Shown here: positions 17,551 through 26,051 of the stretch, piece after piece
How the letters are laid out: every line of letters begins with the position of its first letter
How positions within the stretch are numbered: position 1 is the first letter of the stretch
Assembly (NCBI RefSeq): GCF_004331255.1
Contig: NZ_SJOF01000018.1
Span: forward strand, 1-56,716
From: Acinetobacter sp. ANC 4173
GTDB taxonomy: Bacteria > Pseudomonadota > Gammaproteobacteria > Pseudomonadales > Moraxellaceae
Direction of reading: 5' to 3'
Length of the DNA stretch: 56,716 nt
Made by a program: the position numbers and the translations under genes
Notes under the pieces: model-generated
The model's database searches: none
What the model was told of the DNA's origin: nothing
What the model saw: the letters and a program-made list of their open reading frames with translations, nothing else

Positions 17551-18741
17551 TTAAAAATCCTCCCTATCCTTAAATTTCAACAGCGTTTGATGAACAGGAT
17601 GTGTCTTAGGCATCAGTTCAATCAAACGCTCTACCGCATCTATTGCTTCTGGAAAATGTGCCACATGTTTTAGTAACACATCGGTTTCATTGGCTTTAAA
17701 AATGGCATCACTTAAACGTGACTCCAAACAATCTCGCCAAGCACATAAAAATGGGCTTTCAGTTCTCGCCAAGAACACACCTGTATACAACTTTAATGCG
17801 GTTTCCAAATAGCCCGCATCTAAAGCTTGTTCTGCTTGTAAAAAATCCGCATCGACATTGACCAACAAGCGGTAAGGTCTTGAGCCTAACATGCCTCCCA
17901 AAATATCACGGAGCTGTGACATTTCTGCCTTTAATGTCCCCACACTGACCTTACGCTCACCATAAAGTGCTTGATGCAAAGTATCTAAGGTTAGCCCTTG
18001 AGGACACAAAGCCAAAATCGCCAAAATCTCAATTTGACGTGGCGTCAGTACCAAGGCTTTACCATTAAATAAAATTTGCGGAACAGCAAATGCACGAATA
18101 AACAACTGCTGCTTTTGATGTTCCAATAAAGCCGATTGAATAATCGAGGAACAGCGCTCAGCAGCCAAAAGCCCTAGGCTATTGTGGTTTTTCCATGTGG
18201 TCGATAAATCAATGACCCCTAAGAGTTGCTTTGAGTAAGGATCAATTATCGGTGCCGCATAACACACCCAATCTTGTATTGAGGTCATGTAATGCTCATT
18301 GGAAAACACACAACTCGATTGCTGGGTTTTTAATGACAATGCCAGTGCATTGGTACCGACCAACTCTTCTCGCCACTGCCCACCTTCAACAAAGTGTACA
18401 CTTTCAGCCGCGCTCTGCATTTGATGGCTCGATGCCGACCACACAATGGTACTGCCGATATCACCCACAGCAATCACCATGGAAGATTGCTGTGCAATAT
18501 GTTTAAGATCTTCAGTGCAAAGTTGTAAGGCATGCTCTAAGGCGCCGTTTAAACCACGACGATGCTGATGATTAATTGGAGCAGCCATACGATCTTTCGG
18601 AATCGCTGCGGAGGCTGAACGCTGCCATGAGCTTGCAATACTTTGCCCTAATTGTTCTGCATGTAACGGCGAAAGGCTACTACTTTGGCGAAACTGATCA
18701 ATCCGTTGTCTTTTTTCTACTAATGCTTGCTTATTCATCAT
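17551..18741 (-). CDS. GAF-sensor regulator with SARP/BTAD-like output domain
   Basis: This 396-residue regulator starts like AcoR: SSWQRSASA near residue 40, then a GAF sensor (about 60-205) with VGTNALALSL and SNEHYMTSIQDWVCYAAPI. Unlike AcoR it has no sigma-54 AAA+ domain and no Fis-type helix-turn-helix. Instead residues 222-296 form an OmpR-type winged helix (LTPRQIEILAILALCPQGL, KAEMSQLRDILGG, PYRLL), and 297-360 resemble BTAD helices (ALKLYTGVFLARTESPFLCA). It is divergent from the aldehyde dehydrogenase gene. Probably senses an alcohol or aldehyde and activates adh and ald. Confidence 0.75.
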   Translation of the reverse strand: MMNKQALVEKRQRIDQFRQSSSLSPLHAEQLGQSIASSWQRSASAAIPKDRMAAPINHQHRRGLNGALEHALQLCTEDLKHIAQQSSMVIAVGDIGSTIVWSASSHQMQSAAESVHFVEGGQWREELVGTNALALSLKTQQSSCVFSNEHYMTSIQDWVCYAAPIIDPYSKQLLGVIDLSTTWKNHNSLGLLAAERCSSIIQSALLEHQKQQLFIRAFAVPQILFNGKALVLTPRQIEILAILALCPQGLTLDTLHQALYGERKVSVGTLKAEMSQLRDILGGMLGSRPYRLLVNVDADFLQAEQALDAGYLETALKLYTGVFLARTESPFLCAWRDCLESRLSDAIFKANETDVLLKHVAHFPEAIDAVERLIELMPKTHPVHQTLLKFKDREDF

Positions 18742-18769
18742 TGCTTTCTCTCAACAACTAATGATTCGA

Positions 18770-18818
18770 CGTCCTGTACTTAACTGTTTTTGTAAGCATT
18801 TGTCGTCCTGTTGTAAAC
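18770..18818 (+). promoter_or_regulatory. Second direct repeat in the regulator-ald intergenic region
   Basis: CGTCCTGTACTTAAC (18770-18784) and CGTCCTGTTGTAAAC (18804-18818) share 12 of 15 bases and are 34 bp apart, close to three helical turns. They lie just upstream of the regulator start and upstream of the CCAACCTT repeats. They could be binding sites for autoregulation. Confidence 0.4.
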
Positions 18819-18828
18819 CTTCTACTTT

Positions 18829-18847
18829 CCAACCTTTCTCCAACCTT
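18829..18847 (-). promoter_or_regulatory. Direct repeat with 11-bp period upstream of ald
   Basis: CCAACCTT occurs at 18829-18836 and 18840-18847, exactly 11 bp apart and 91 bp before the aldehyde dehydrogenase start. Read on the minus strand it gives GGTTGG-N5-GGTTGG, matching GGTAGG-N5-GGTAGG upstream of the alcohol dehydrogenase. It is a good candidate operator for the divergent GAF/SARP-like regulator. Confidence 0.55.
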
Positions 18848-18937
18848 ATGCTAGTTATGCTAAACAAATAATGTACTGCTGTACCTTATACCAAAGCTGT
18901 AGAAGCTTAGACAAACAACAAGCAAAGGAAATTATAT

Positions 18938-20449
18938 ATGCGTTACGTCGATCCTAATCAACCTGGTTCTAAGGTTCAATTTAAAGCACAATACGAAAAC
19001 TTTATTGGTGGCCAATGGGTTGCACCTATTAAAGGAGAATACTTCGAAAACATCTCGCCTGTCGATGGCAAAGTATTCACCAAAATTCCTCGCTCAACAG
19101 TTGAAGATATCGAACTTGCGCTTGATGCAGCGCACAAAGCTAAGGCTCAATGGAACAAATCTTCTCCTACAACACGTTCAAATCTGTTACTTAAAATTGC
19201 AGATCGTTTAGAACAAAATCTTGAATTACTGGCAGTTGCAGAAACTTGGGACAATGGTAAACCTGTCCGTGAAACACTTGCCGCAGATATCCCTCTAGCA
19301 ATTGATCACTTCCGTTATTTTGCAGGATGTATTCGTTCTCAAGAAGGTGGAATTTCTGAGATTGATGAAGACACAATTGCTTACCATTTTCATGAGCCAT
19401 TGGGTGTTGTGGGTCAAATTATTCCATGGAACTTCCCAATTCTTATGGCGGCATGGAAACTTGCTCCAGCATTGGCAGCAGGTAACTGTATTGTTCTTAA
19501 GCCTGCGGAACAAACCCCTGTCGGTATTTTATTGGTTGCTGAATTAATTCAAGACCTATTACCAGAAGGTATTTTGAATATCGTGAATGGTTTTGGTGCT
19601 GAAGTAGGTCGTCCACTTGCAACTAGTCCACGTATTGCAAAAATCGCCTTCACAGGTTCTACGCAAGTGGGTCAGTTAATTATGCAATATGCGACTGAAA
19701 ACATTATTCCTGTGACTTTAGAACTTGGTGGCAAGTCACCAAATATCTTCTTTGAAGATGTGATGGATCGCGAAGATGACTACCTAGATAAAGCCCTAGA
19801 AGGCTTTGCTATGTTCGCTTTAAACCAAGGTGAAGTCTGTACGTGTCCTTCACGTGCGCTAGTTCAAGAAAGTATTGCCGACAAATTCCTTGAAAAAGCA
19901 ATCGAACGTGTTAAGCGTATTAAAACAGGCCACCCTTTAGACACAGAAACCATGATTGGTGCTCAGGCATCTCAAGAGCAGCAAGATAAAATCTTGGGCT
20001 GTATTGCAACAGGTCGTGGCGAAGGTGCAGAAGTTCTGACTGGTGGTGGTGCTCGTCACGAAGTGGGTAGTGGTTTCTACATTGAACCAACGATCTTCAA
20101 AGGCAACAACAGCATGAAAGTTTTCCAAGAAGAAATTTTTGGACCAGTCTTGTCTGTAACAACCTTCAAAGACTTTGATGAAGCCATCAAAATTGCCAAT
20201 GACACCATTTATGGTTTAGGTGCAGGCGTTTGGTCGCGTTCGGCGCATACCTCTTATCGTGCTGGTCGTGCGATTGAAGCTGGTCGTGTATGGACCAACT
20301 GTTACCACATTTACCCTGCACATGCGGCATTCGGTGGTTACAAAAAATCAGGTATTGGTCGTGAAAACCACAAAATGATGCTAGATCATTATCAACAAAC
20401 TAAAAACTTGTTAGTAAGCTATTCGACTAAACCAGCAGGTTTCTTCTAA
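18938..20449 (+). CDS. NAD-dependent aldehyde dehydrogenase, ExaC/AcoD type
   Basis: A 503-residue aldehyde dehydrogenase that should convert acetaldehyde or a similar aldehyde to the acid. It opens [20 protein letters not shown], typical of the ExaC/AcoD/AldB group. The cofactor segment [20 protein letters not shown], glycine motif FTGSTQVG, general base Glu in LELGGKSPN and catalytic Cys in [11 protein letters not shown] are all present. AAGGA lies 9 bp before the ATG. It is divergent from the GAF regulator and shares operator-like repeats with the iron alcohol dehydrogenase 2.6 kb away, so the two should act as one pathway. Confidence 0.93.
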   Translation: MRYVDPNQPGSKVQFKAQYENFIGGQWVAPIKGEYFENISPVDGKVFTKIPRSTVEDIELALDAAHKAKAQWNKSSPTTRSNLLLKIADRLEQNLELLAVAETWDNGKPVRETLAADIPLAIDHFRYFAGCIRSQEGGISEIDEDTIAYHFHEPLGVVGQIIPWNFPILMAAWKLAPALAAGNCIVLKPAEQTPVGILLVAELIQDLLPEGILNIVNGFGAEVGRPLATSPRIAKIAFTGSTQVGQLIMQYATENIIPVTLELGGKSPNIFFEDVMDREDDYLDKALEGFAMFALNQGEVCTCPSRALVQESIADKFLEKAIERVKRIKTGHPLDTETMIGAQASQEQQDKILGCIATGRGEGAEVLTGGGARHEVGSGFYIEPTIFKGNNSMKVFQEEIFGPVLSVTTFKDFDEAIKIANDTIYGLGAGVWSRSAHTSYRAGRAIEAGRVWTNCYHIYPAHAAFGGYKKSGIGRENHKMMLDHYQQTKNLLVSYSTKPAGFF

Positions 20450-20487
20450 TTCCCTCTTTTGAAACTTGTTTCCTTTGCAAGAAAACT

Positions 20488-20517
20488 GAAAACAGCGAAC
20501 CTAGGTTCGCTGTTTTC
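20488..20517. terminator. Bidirectional terminator between ald and the EamA gene
   Basis: A perfect 30-bp palindrome: GAAAACAGCGAAC (20488-20500), centre CTAG, GTTCGCTGTTTTC (20505-20517). It lies between the convergent aldehyde dehydrogenase and EamA transporter genes, and the A- and T-runs at its ends suit intrinsic termination in both directions. Confidence 0.85.
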
Positions 20518-20547
20518 ATCTTTGGATCTGCTATTAACCATTTCACA

Positions 20548-21489
20548 CTAGGTAGAAACGACCGTGTGATTTGTTTCAGTCTCTGGTTCTTCTTTAAATA
20601 AAATCGCCAAACAAACAAAAATAAGCCCCATTCCTAACCACCCCAATCCATCTAATTGCTCCCCTACAATGAGCATGGCAAATATTGCTGCCATAAATGG
20701 CTCAAACAAAGTCAGCGTAACAGCACGGCTCGCCGGGACTGTTTTTAGACCATAACCAAACAATAAATAGCCCAAAAACATCGGGATTAACATCATATAG
20801 CCAACCACATAGATATTGATGGCTTCATCAAAAAGATTTATCCCTGTATAAAATGCTGTCGGTAACAATAACATTGCCCCAAAACCAAAAATTAAACCAA
20901 TTGATGCTTTCGCTTCGACGCCACGATCAATTAATTTTTTCGCAGCCCACGAATAAAGTGAATAAGTGAGACCCGCAACCAAACCCAGAATAACACCCAA
21001 AATTTTCTGATCGGTAGTCTGCTGTTGTAACTGTGTCGTAGCATATGATTCCCCCAACGAGAGCAACAACACCCCGAATATGCCAAAGAAACAACTAAAG
21101 AACCAACGTTTTGATAATTGCTTTTGATCAAAAATGCGCTCTAACAAGGCAGTAAATAAGGGAGCTGTGCCAATAGAAACCACCGTACCAATGGTGATGC
21201 CTGCCAAATGCATAGAGCTGTAAAAGGCTAGAGGATAAATCGCCACGGAAAGAGCACCCAATAACAGTATGCCTCTATTTTTAGGAATATCTTGAAGATG
21301 GTTGGCAATCTTCTTTCTGGCTAATAGCGCTTGTAAAAATCCACCGCCACCCATGGCCAAAGCCCCTATTGCCAAAGGACTTAAATTGGGTGCAAATGAT
21401 GCAGCTGTCCCTGTGGTTCCCCATAGCACCGATGCAATGAGTACGGCAATAAAGCCATAGTGGGCAGATAAATCCAGCTTTTGGCTCAC
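20548..21489 (-). CDS. EamA/DMT family transporter
   Basis: A 313-residue drug/metabolite transporter with ten membrane helices arranged as two EamA halves; the first contains VLWGTTGTAASFAPNLSPLAI and the second IYVVGYMMLIPMFLGYLLFGYGL then SRAVTLTLFEPFMAAIFAMLIVGE. This final segment is typical of RhaT/YdcZ-like exporters. The substrate is unknown. Its start overlaps the stop of the upstream TetR gene by 4 bp (ATGA), so the regulator and transporter are translated as one unit and the TetR protein probably controls both. Confidence 0.88.
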   Translation of the reverse strand: MSQKLDLSAHYGFIAVLIASVLWGTTGTAASFAPNLSPLAIGALAMGGGGFLQALLARKKIANHLQDIPKNRGILLLGALSVAIYPLAFYSSMHLAGITIGTVVSIGTAPLFTALLERIFDQKQLSKRWFFSCFFGIFGVLLLSLGESYATTQLQQQTTDQKILGVILGLVAGLTYSLYSWAAKKLIDRGVEAKASIGLIFGFGAMLLLPTAFYTGINLFDEAINIYVVGYMMLIPMFLGYLLFGYGLKTVPASRAVTLTLFEPFMAAIFAMLIVGEQLDGLGWLGMGLIFVCLAILFKEEPETETNHTVVST

Positions 21490-22064
21490 GTGTTTAGTTC
21501 CTGTTGCAAAAGTCGTTCTATCATTTGTTTCGCTGCATGCACTTTATCTCCATTACCGTCTAAGCCTGCACGTGCAATAGAACCCTCCAGTACAAAAGAA
21601 ATAAACAGTGCCAACTCTTGTACTTTATTCTGGTTCTGAAATAAAGCACCCAGATGTTCAAGCAGAATCTGCTCGACCTCTTCTTTGTGTTGCTTCACTG
21701 CAATTCGCTCGGGACTATCTGTAGGAAATTCGGCTGCTGCGTTCAATAAACCACAACCTCTAAATCCCTTTTGATAGGCACATTCCGCATGATCTTGATA
21801 GGCATCAAATACTGCCAAAATTTTCTCATAAGCCGAATTACAATGACTTAATCGCTTGGCATACAGGTCTAGCCATTCCTGATGGCGGGCTTGTATATAG
21901 GTCACAATCAGATCAGATTTGGTCGGGAAATTATTGTATAGCGACATTTTAGCCACGCCTGCCCGATCGGTTATCGCATTGATTCCTGTATTGGCAATTC
22001 CATCGTTATAAAACAAGGTTGCCGCTGCATCTAAAATCTTTTCTTTTGCCGATTTATTGCTCAT
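21486..22064 (-). CDS. TetR/AcrR family repressor of the EamA transporter
   Basis: A 192-residue TetR protein. The N-terminal helix-turn-helix is ILDAAATLFYNDGIANTGIN followed by AGVAKMSLYNNFPTKSDLI. The C-terminal part is LmrA/YxaF-like (HAECAYQKGFRGCGLLNAAA), a group that often senses small aromatic or lipophilic ligands. I start at ATG 22064 (MSNKSAKEK). It is co-translated with the EamA transporter and preceded by an ATAGA-CCGA-TCTAT inverted repeat, the likely autoregulatory operator. Confidence 0.88.
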   Translation of the reverse strand: MSNKSAKEKILDAAATLFYNDGIANTGINAITDRAGVAKMSLYNNFPTKSDLIVTYIQARHQEWLDLYAKRLSHCNSAYEKILAVFDAYQDHAECAYQKGFRGCGLLNAAAEFPTDSPERIAVKQHKEEVEQILLEHLGALFQNQNKVQELALFISFVLEGSIARAGLDGNGDKVHAAKQMIERLLQQELNT

Positions 22065-22081
22065 GACAAGCACCCAATTAT

Positions 22082-22095
22082 ATAGACCGATCTAT
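22082..22095. promoter_or_regulatory. TetR operator candidate
   Basis: ATAGA (22082-22086), CCGA, TCTAT (22091-22095) lies 17 bp upstream of the TetR start codon. The TAGACCG-TCTA form is typical of several TetR-family operators. It probably serves autorepression of the tetR-eamA unit. Confidence 0.6.
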
Positions 22096-22269
22096 CTAAT
22101 TTATAAAAATAGTTTGTTTTTTGCAATCTAAATTTGATGTTATGGAAAAGTGACAACAATTTAAATTGAATAAAAATATTTAAAATATCATTATATAATA
22201 ATATCTTGTACAACTACTGGTCATACAAGAGCTGCTTTGTTTTACAAATAATTGGCTTGAGTATGCTAC

Positions 22270-22863
22270 TTATGAGGTTGTTAAAACATCTTCTAAAAAG
22301 TGTAAATGATCGATTCCCCAATAAATTTCATCTTGATTAAACCATGTTGGTGCCCCAAATACCCCACGGTGCACAGCTTCTTCAGTGATCGTTTTTAATT
22401 GCTGCTTAACTTGTTCATCATCTAACCAAGTTTGAACTTGTTGAACATCCAGTTCTAAATCTACAAGCATTTTTTGAAACTCTTGCAAATCATTCAAATT
22501 ACGTGGTTCCCCAAACATGGCATGAAATGCACCTGTCAATACACGTAAGAATTGATCAGGTTGATACAACTGCACGGCTGTGATTAATCGCATCAATTGC
22601 AGAGTGTTCATTGGGAAATACGGATTCATTTGCATTGGAATCTGCCATAGTTCTGACCAACGCTTTAAATCATTCATAACATATTGCGCTTTGGCAGGTA
22701 CAGTGATTGGGCTACTGTTACCAGTTGCTTTAAATACCCCACCCAAAAGCATCGGTTTCCAAATCATATTGGCATGTTTGTCTGCGGCTATTTTTTGAAT
22801 ACGATGAAAGCCTATATAACTGTATGGGCTACCTAAATCAAAATAAAACTCAATCGTTTGCAT
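22270..22863 (-). CDS. 2-hydroxychromene-2-carboxylate isomerase-like DsbA-fold protein
   Basis: A 197-residue DsbA-fold protein of the HCCA isomerase / kappa glutathione transferase group. It begins MQTIEFYFDLGSPYSYIGFH, with the Ser of FDLGSPYSY at the position taken by Cys in thioredoxin-type proteins, then NPYFPMNTLQLMRL, and ends with GVFGAPTWFNQDEIYWGIDHL. The family isomerises aromatic ring-cleavage intermediates or conjugates glutathione; the true substrate is unknown. It lies 39 bp after the SDR gene and is probably co-transcribed with it under the divergent TetR regulator. Confidence 0.85.
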   Translation of the reverse strand: MQTIEFYFDLGSPYSYIGFHRIQKIAADKHANMIWKPMLLGGVFKATGNSSPITVPAKAQYVMNDLKRWSELWQIPMQMNPYFPMNTLQLMRLITAVQLYQPDQFLRVLTGAFHAMFGEPRNLNDLQEFQKMLVDLELDVQQVQTWLDDEQVKQQLKTITEEAVHRGVFGAPTWFNQDEIYWGIDHLHFLEDVLTTS

Positions 22864-22902
22864 CGTTAAATCCCTCTATTTAAACGTTTTAAAATCTAGA
22901 AA

Positions 22903-23655
22903 TTACCAGCGTTCAATCCACGGTCTTAAATCCAATTCATGTGTCCATGCATCACGCGGTTGGTGTACCAAATGCCAATAGTTTTCCGCAATATGTGCAG
23001 GGTTTAATATTCCATCTTGCGCCTTAAGTGCATAAATATCAGGGAAAGTTGTTTCAATAAAATCGGTATCAATTGCCCCATCGACCACCACATGTGCCAC
23101 ATGAATATTCTTTGGACCTAATTCACGCGCCATACTTTGCGCCAAAGCACGTAATGCATGTTTAGCTCCTGCAAAGGCTGCAAAATTAGCAGCCCCGCGC
23201 ACACCAGCCGTCGCACCTGTAAAAATAATATTGCCTTGTTCACGCTGCACCATACGCTTAGCCACCTCACGTCCAGCCAGAAAAGCACTAAAGCAGGCCA
23301 TTTCCCAAATTTTAAAATATTTACGTGCGGTTTCTTCTAAAATACTACATGGCACATTTGCGCCAATATTAAAGACCATCACTTCAATCGGACCAATTGT
23401 GACTTCAATCTGCTCAATTAATTCAATCACTTGTTCTTCTTTACGTGCATCAGATGCAAAACCGTAAGCCTTACCCCCCATTTGCTCAATTTCATCAATT
23501 AAAGGCTGTAACTTATCAGCATTACGGCGTGTCATACATGCAATATAGCCTCCACGTGCGAAGCGTTTAGCAATCTCACCGCCCGTCGCATCGCCTGCAC
23601 CAATAATGAAGGCAACGCCTTTTTGACGAATTTCTTGTTCATTCTTCTCTTTCAT
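22903..23655 (-). CDS. SDR family oxidoreductase
   Basis: A 250-residue short-chain dehydrogenase. The Rossmann motif GAGDATGGEIAKRFARGG is at about residues 20-37 and NIGANVP takes the place of the NAG motif. The catalytic Tyr-x-x-x-Lys is not standard: the segment is GAANFAAFAGAKHALRAL, with Phe where Tyr is expected. The usual Ser is replaced by the TGATAG stretch. This Phe-for-Tyr form is common in SDRs annotated as glucose/ribitol-dehydrogenase-like and suggests altered chemistry. It is divergent from a TetR gene and upstream of the HCCA-isomerase-like gene. Confidence 0.82.
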   Translation of the reverse strand: MKEKNEQEIRQKGVAFIIGAGDATGGEIAKRFARGGYIACMTRRNADKLQPLIDEIEQMGGKAYGFASDARKEEQVIELIEQIEVTIGPIEVMVFNIGANVPCSILEETARKYFKIWEMACFSAFLAGREVAKRMVQREQGNIIFTGATAGVRGAANFAAFAGAKHALRALAQSMARELGPKNIHVAHVVVDGAIDTDFIETTFPDIYALKAQDGILNPAHIAENYWHLVHQPRDAWTHELDLRPWIERW

Positions 23656-23673
23656 TTTTTGTATTCCATTAGA

Positions 23674-23685
23674 TAACGACCGTTA
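23674..23685. promoter_or_regulatory. TetR operator candidate between SDR and tetR
   Basis: TAACG (23674-23678), AC, CGTTA (23681-23685) forms a 12-bp inverted repeat in the divergent promoter region. A TATAAT at 23704-23709 toward the tetR gene lies 18 bp away. It is the most likely site for repression of both genes by the TetR protein. Confidence 0.55.
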
Positions 23686-23746
23686 CCATAACGAATACTA
23701 TGTTATAATTTAACCATCGTCAAATCTCGTTAACTAAGTCATTCAC

Positions 23747-24307
23747 ATGCGATATAAACCTGGATACAAACAAGAAAAACGCAAAGAATTACTGCATATC
23801 AGTAGTCAACTGGCAAAACAACAAGGCTTTGCTGCAACAGGCATTGACAGTTTTATGAAAGCAGCAGGTGTGACCAGCGGTGCTTTCTATTCACACTTTG
23901 CTTCCAAACATGCATTATTAAAAGCGTTGTTAGAGGCCGAACTACAGCAAAGTTTTTCAAGATGGGAAAATAATCCCCACGACAGCCCTTATGAATGGCT
24001 GGATTTTGAATTAAACCGTTACCTCAATATCTCTCATGTGCAACATGCGGATTATGGCTGTATTTTACCCGCACTTGCCAGTGAGGTTGCCCGTTCAGAT
24101 ATCGAGATTAAACAACTTTATCAGCAAGAATTACTCCGTGGACATGCCCTATTTACACAACATTTAGGCTCTGAAGACAAAGCTTGGGGAGTACTTTGCC
24201 AACTGGTTGGTGCGATTAGCCTTGCACGTGGCATGGCAGATGAAAACATACAAAAACAAGTGATCGAGTCCAGCAAGGCATTTTTAAAAGCGAGCCTTGC
24301 AGTTTAA
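23747..24307 (+). CDS. TetR/AcrR family regulator of the SDR unit
   Basis: A 186-residue TetR protein with the helix-turn-helix ISSQLAKQQGFAATGIDSFM then AAGVTSGAFYSHFASKHALL at about residues 18-58. The C-terminal domain resembles the NemR/YcdC-like group with conserved GCILPALASEVARSD. It is divergent from the SDR and HCCA-isomerase-like genes with a shared inverted repeat between them, so it probably represses those genes and itself. Confidence 0.88.
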   Translation: MRYKPGYKQEKRKELLHISSQLAKQQGFAATGIDSFMKAAGVTSGAFYSHFASKHALLKALLEAELQQSFSRWENNPHDSPYEWLDFELNRYLNISHVQHADYGCILPALASEVARSDIEIKQLYQQELLRGHALFTQHLGSEDKAWGVLCQLVGAISLARGMADENIQKQVIESSKAFLKASLAV

Positions 24308-24385
24308 ATTTTATTACTTACGCAACTTTATTATTTTGGTATATATTCAAAACCATTTTCGTTTATTCATCACAATTCAAAGCAT

Positions 24386-25099
24386 ATGAAAACAACAGCT
24401 CCCGATTTTCCAAAAACCATTTATGCGATTCAACATCTTGCTTTTGAAGACCTCGGTGCTCTAGAAGATACTTTTTACCAACTTGGCTTTCGGGTGAGAT
24501 ATGTAGAAGCAGGTGTCGATGACTTGCGTAAAGCGCTTGAACATGAAGGACTCACCGTTATTTTAGGTGGTCCAATTGGTGTCTATGAGACCGAGGATTA
24601 CCCATTTTTAAAGCAAGAAATTGAACTATTACAACAGCGCTTAGCTGGTAATTTGCCAACACTCGGCATTTGTTTAGGTGCACAACTGATTGCTCATGCG
24701 CTTGGTGCCAAAGTCTATGCTGGAGCACAAAAAGAAATTGGCTGGAGCACCTTAGAAATCAAACCTGTCGCACAGAATCCTCTTGCGAGCCTCACCAATA
24801 CGCCAGTTTTACATTGGCATGGCGATACCTTTGATTTACCAGAACAAGCTGAGCTTTTAGCAAGTTCTGCGATCTATCCGCATCAAGCATTTAAAATAGG
24901 CAGCAATATTCTGGCGCTACAATTTCATGTTGAAGTTGCTGCAGATGCAATGGAAAAATGGTTGATTGGTCATACTAGCGAATTACGTCATGCAAAAATT
25001 AACATTCCTCGCCTACGTGATGATAACCAACGTTTTGCACCTGCTTTGGAGCAAAATGCACCGCAAGTACTTGAGTTTTTTATGCAACATATTGAATAA
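24386..25099 (+). CDS. Class I glutamine amidotransferase-like protein
   Basis: A 237-residue stand-alone class I amidotransferase domain (GuaA-like, PF00117). The nucleophile elbow is TLGICLGAQLIAHALG with the catalytic Cys; the partner His is in LALQFHVEVAADAME with the Glu following two residues later. LGGPIGVYE supplies the oxyanion region. Such proteins are often annotated as GMP synthase-like but lack the ATP-pyrophosphatase domain, so it is not GuaA. It may be a gamma-glutamyl hydrolase of a small amine. It is downstream of the TetR gene (78 bp) and converges with yceI across a terminator. Confidence 0.86.
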   Translation: MKTTAPDFPKTIYAIQHLAFEDLGALEDTFYQLGFRVRYVEAGVDDLRKALEHEGLTVILGGPIGVYETEDYPFLKQEIELLQQRLAGNLPTLGICLGAQLIAHALGAKVYAGAQKEIGWSTLEIKPVAQNPLASLTNTPVLHWHGDTFDLPEQAELLASSAIYPHQAFKIGSNILALQFHVEVAADAMEKWLIGHTSELRHAKINIPRLRDDNQRFAPALEQNAPQVLEFFMQHIE

Positions 25100-25142
25100 G
25101 ATTGCTGAATCTAACCACTCCTTCAAAAATCAACAGACCTAA

Positions 25143-25168
25143 AAAAGGCACTCATATGAGTGCCTTTT
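25143..25168. terminator. Bidirectional terminator
   Basis: A perfect palindrome with arms AAAAGGCACTCAT (25143-25155) and ATGAGTGCCTTTT (25156-25168) lies between the convergent amidotransferase and yceI genes. The A- and T-runs at its ends make it an intrinsic terminator in both directions. Confidence 0.88.
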
Positions 25169-25194
25169 ACTTTCCCGAAGAAATCGTGGGGAGA

Positions 25195-25779
25195 TTATTT
25201 CTTCGCAGGAACTGATGCTTCAGTCGTGATGTTGACTGTAATTTTATCACCCACATTCGGCACGTATGCACCGACACCAAATGCAGAACGGTCAAATGAA
25301 GTGGTTGCATTAAAACCAATCGATTGAAGCTTCGTCATTGGATGCTCACCCTGCTTGTTCAATACTGCATCAAGTACAACAGGCTTAGTCACATCTTTAA
25401 CGGTTAAGTTACCCGTAATTTTATATTGATTATTGCCTAAAGATTCTACTTTAGTACTTTTAAATGTGATGTTTGGATAATTGATTGCATCAAAGAATTC
25501 AGCTTTTTTCAAATGCTCATCTAATGCAGCCACATTGGTATTTAAGCTAGACAACGGAATAGTCACATTCACTGAAGAATTCACAGGCTTGTCATTATCT
25601 ACATTAATTGTGCCTTGAATATTGCTAAAGTTTGCAGATGGTGTAGAAAAACCGAAGTGGCTCCATGAAAATACTGTTGCTGTGTGTGTAGGATCAATTT
25701 GATATGCAACAGGTTTTGCCATAGAAAATGTTGCAACCGAAGCAATAGCCAAACCCAGCGTTAATGTTTTTAAATTCAT
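25195..25779 (-). CDS. yceI: YceI family periplasmic protein
   Basis: A 194-residue exported lipocalin-like protein of the YceI family, which binds isoprenoids such as polyprenyl phosphate or quinone in related structures. A signal peptide is clear: MNLKTLTLGLAIASVATFSM followed by AKP. The mature part opens with VAYQIDPTHTATVFSWSHFG and contains SSLNTNVAALDEHLKKAEFF and SIGFNATTSFDRSAFGVGA, all YceI hallmarks. I start at ATG 25779; the ORF extends 15 bp upstream with no family sequence. It is a single-gene unit with a terminator downstream. Confidence 0.92.
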   Translation of the reverse strand: MNLKTLTLGLAIASVATFSMAKPVAYQIDPTHTATVFSWSHFGFSTPSANFSNIQGTINVDNDKPVNSSVNVTIPLSSLNTNVAALDEHLKKAEFFDAINYPNITFKSTKVESLGNNQYKITGNLTVKDVTKPVVLDAVLNKQGEHPMTKLQSIGFNATTSFDRSAFGVGAYVPNVGDKITVNITTEASVPAKK

Positions 25780-26012
25780 GTGATTGTATCTCATTTCAGA
25801 ATGATTATTAGTGTATACCTTTCAAATTATAATTCACTGTTATGCATAAGACGATATGTTTCAAATTTAGAACAATTTAATGTAATTAAACAACTACAGA
25901 ACTTAACGCAACAATCCAAACAATATATGAAGCATTAACCGAGCATTTAAAATATTGATTGTAGCCAAGAAGCATGACCGCTATAGCGCGTCTTGAATTC
26001 TAAAACAAAAAA

Positions 26013-26034
26013 AACGCCTCACATTAGAGGCGTT
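26013..26034 (-). terminator. Terminator of transketolase
   Basis: Arms AACGCCTC (26013-26020) and GAGGCGTT (26027-26034) with a 6-nt loop lie 18 bp after the transketolase stop on the minus strand. The minus-strand sequence continues with a run of eight T, so it is a good intrinsic terminator. Confidence 0.9.
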
Positions 26035-26051
26035 CTTTCAGAAATGACCGA

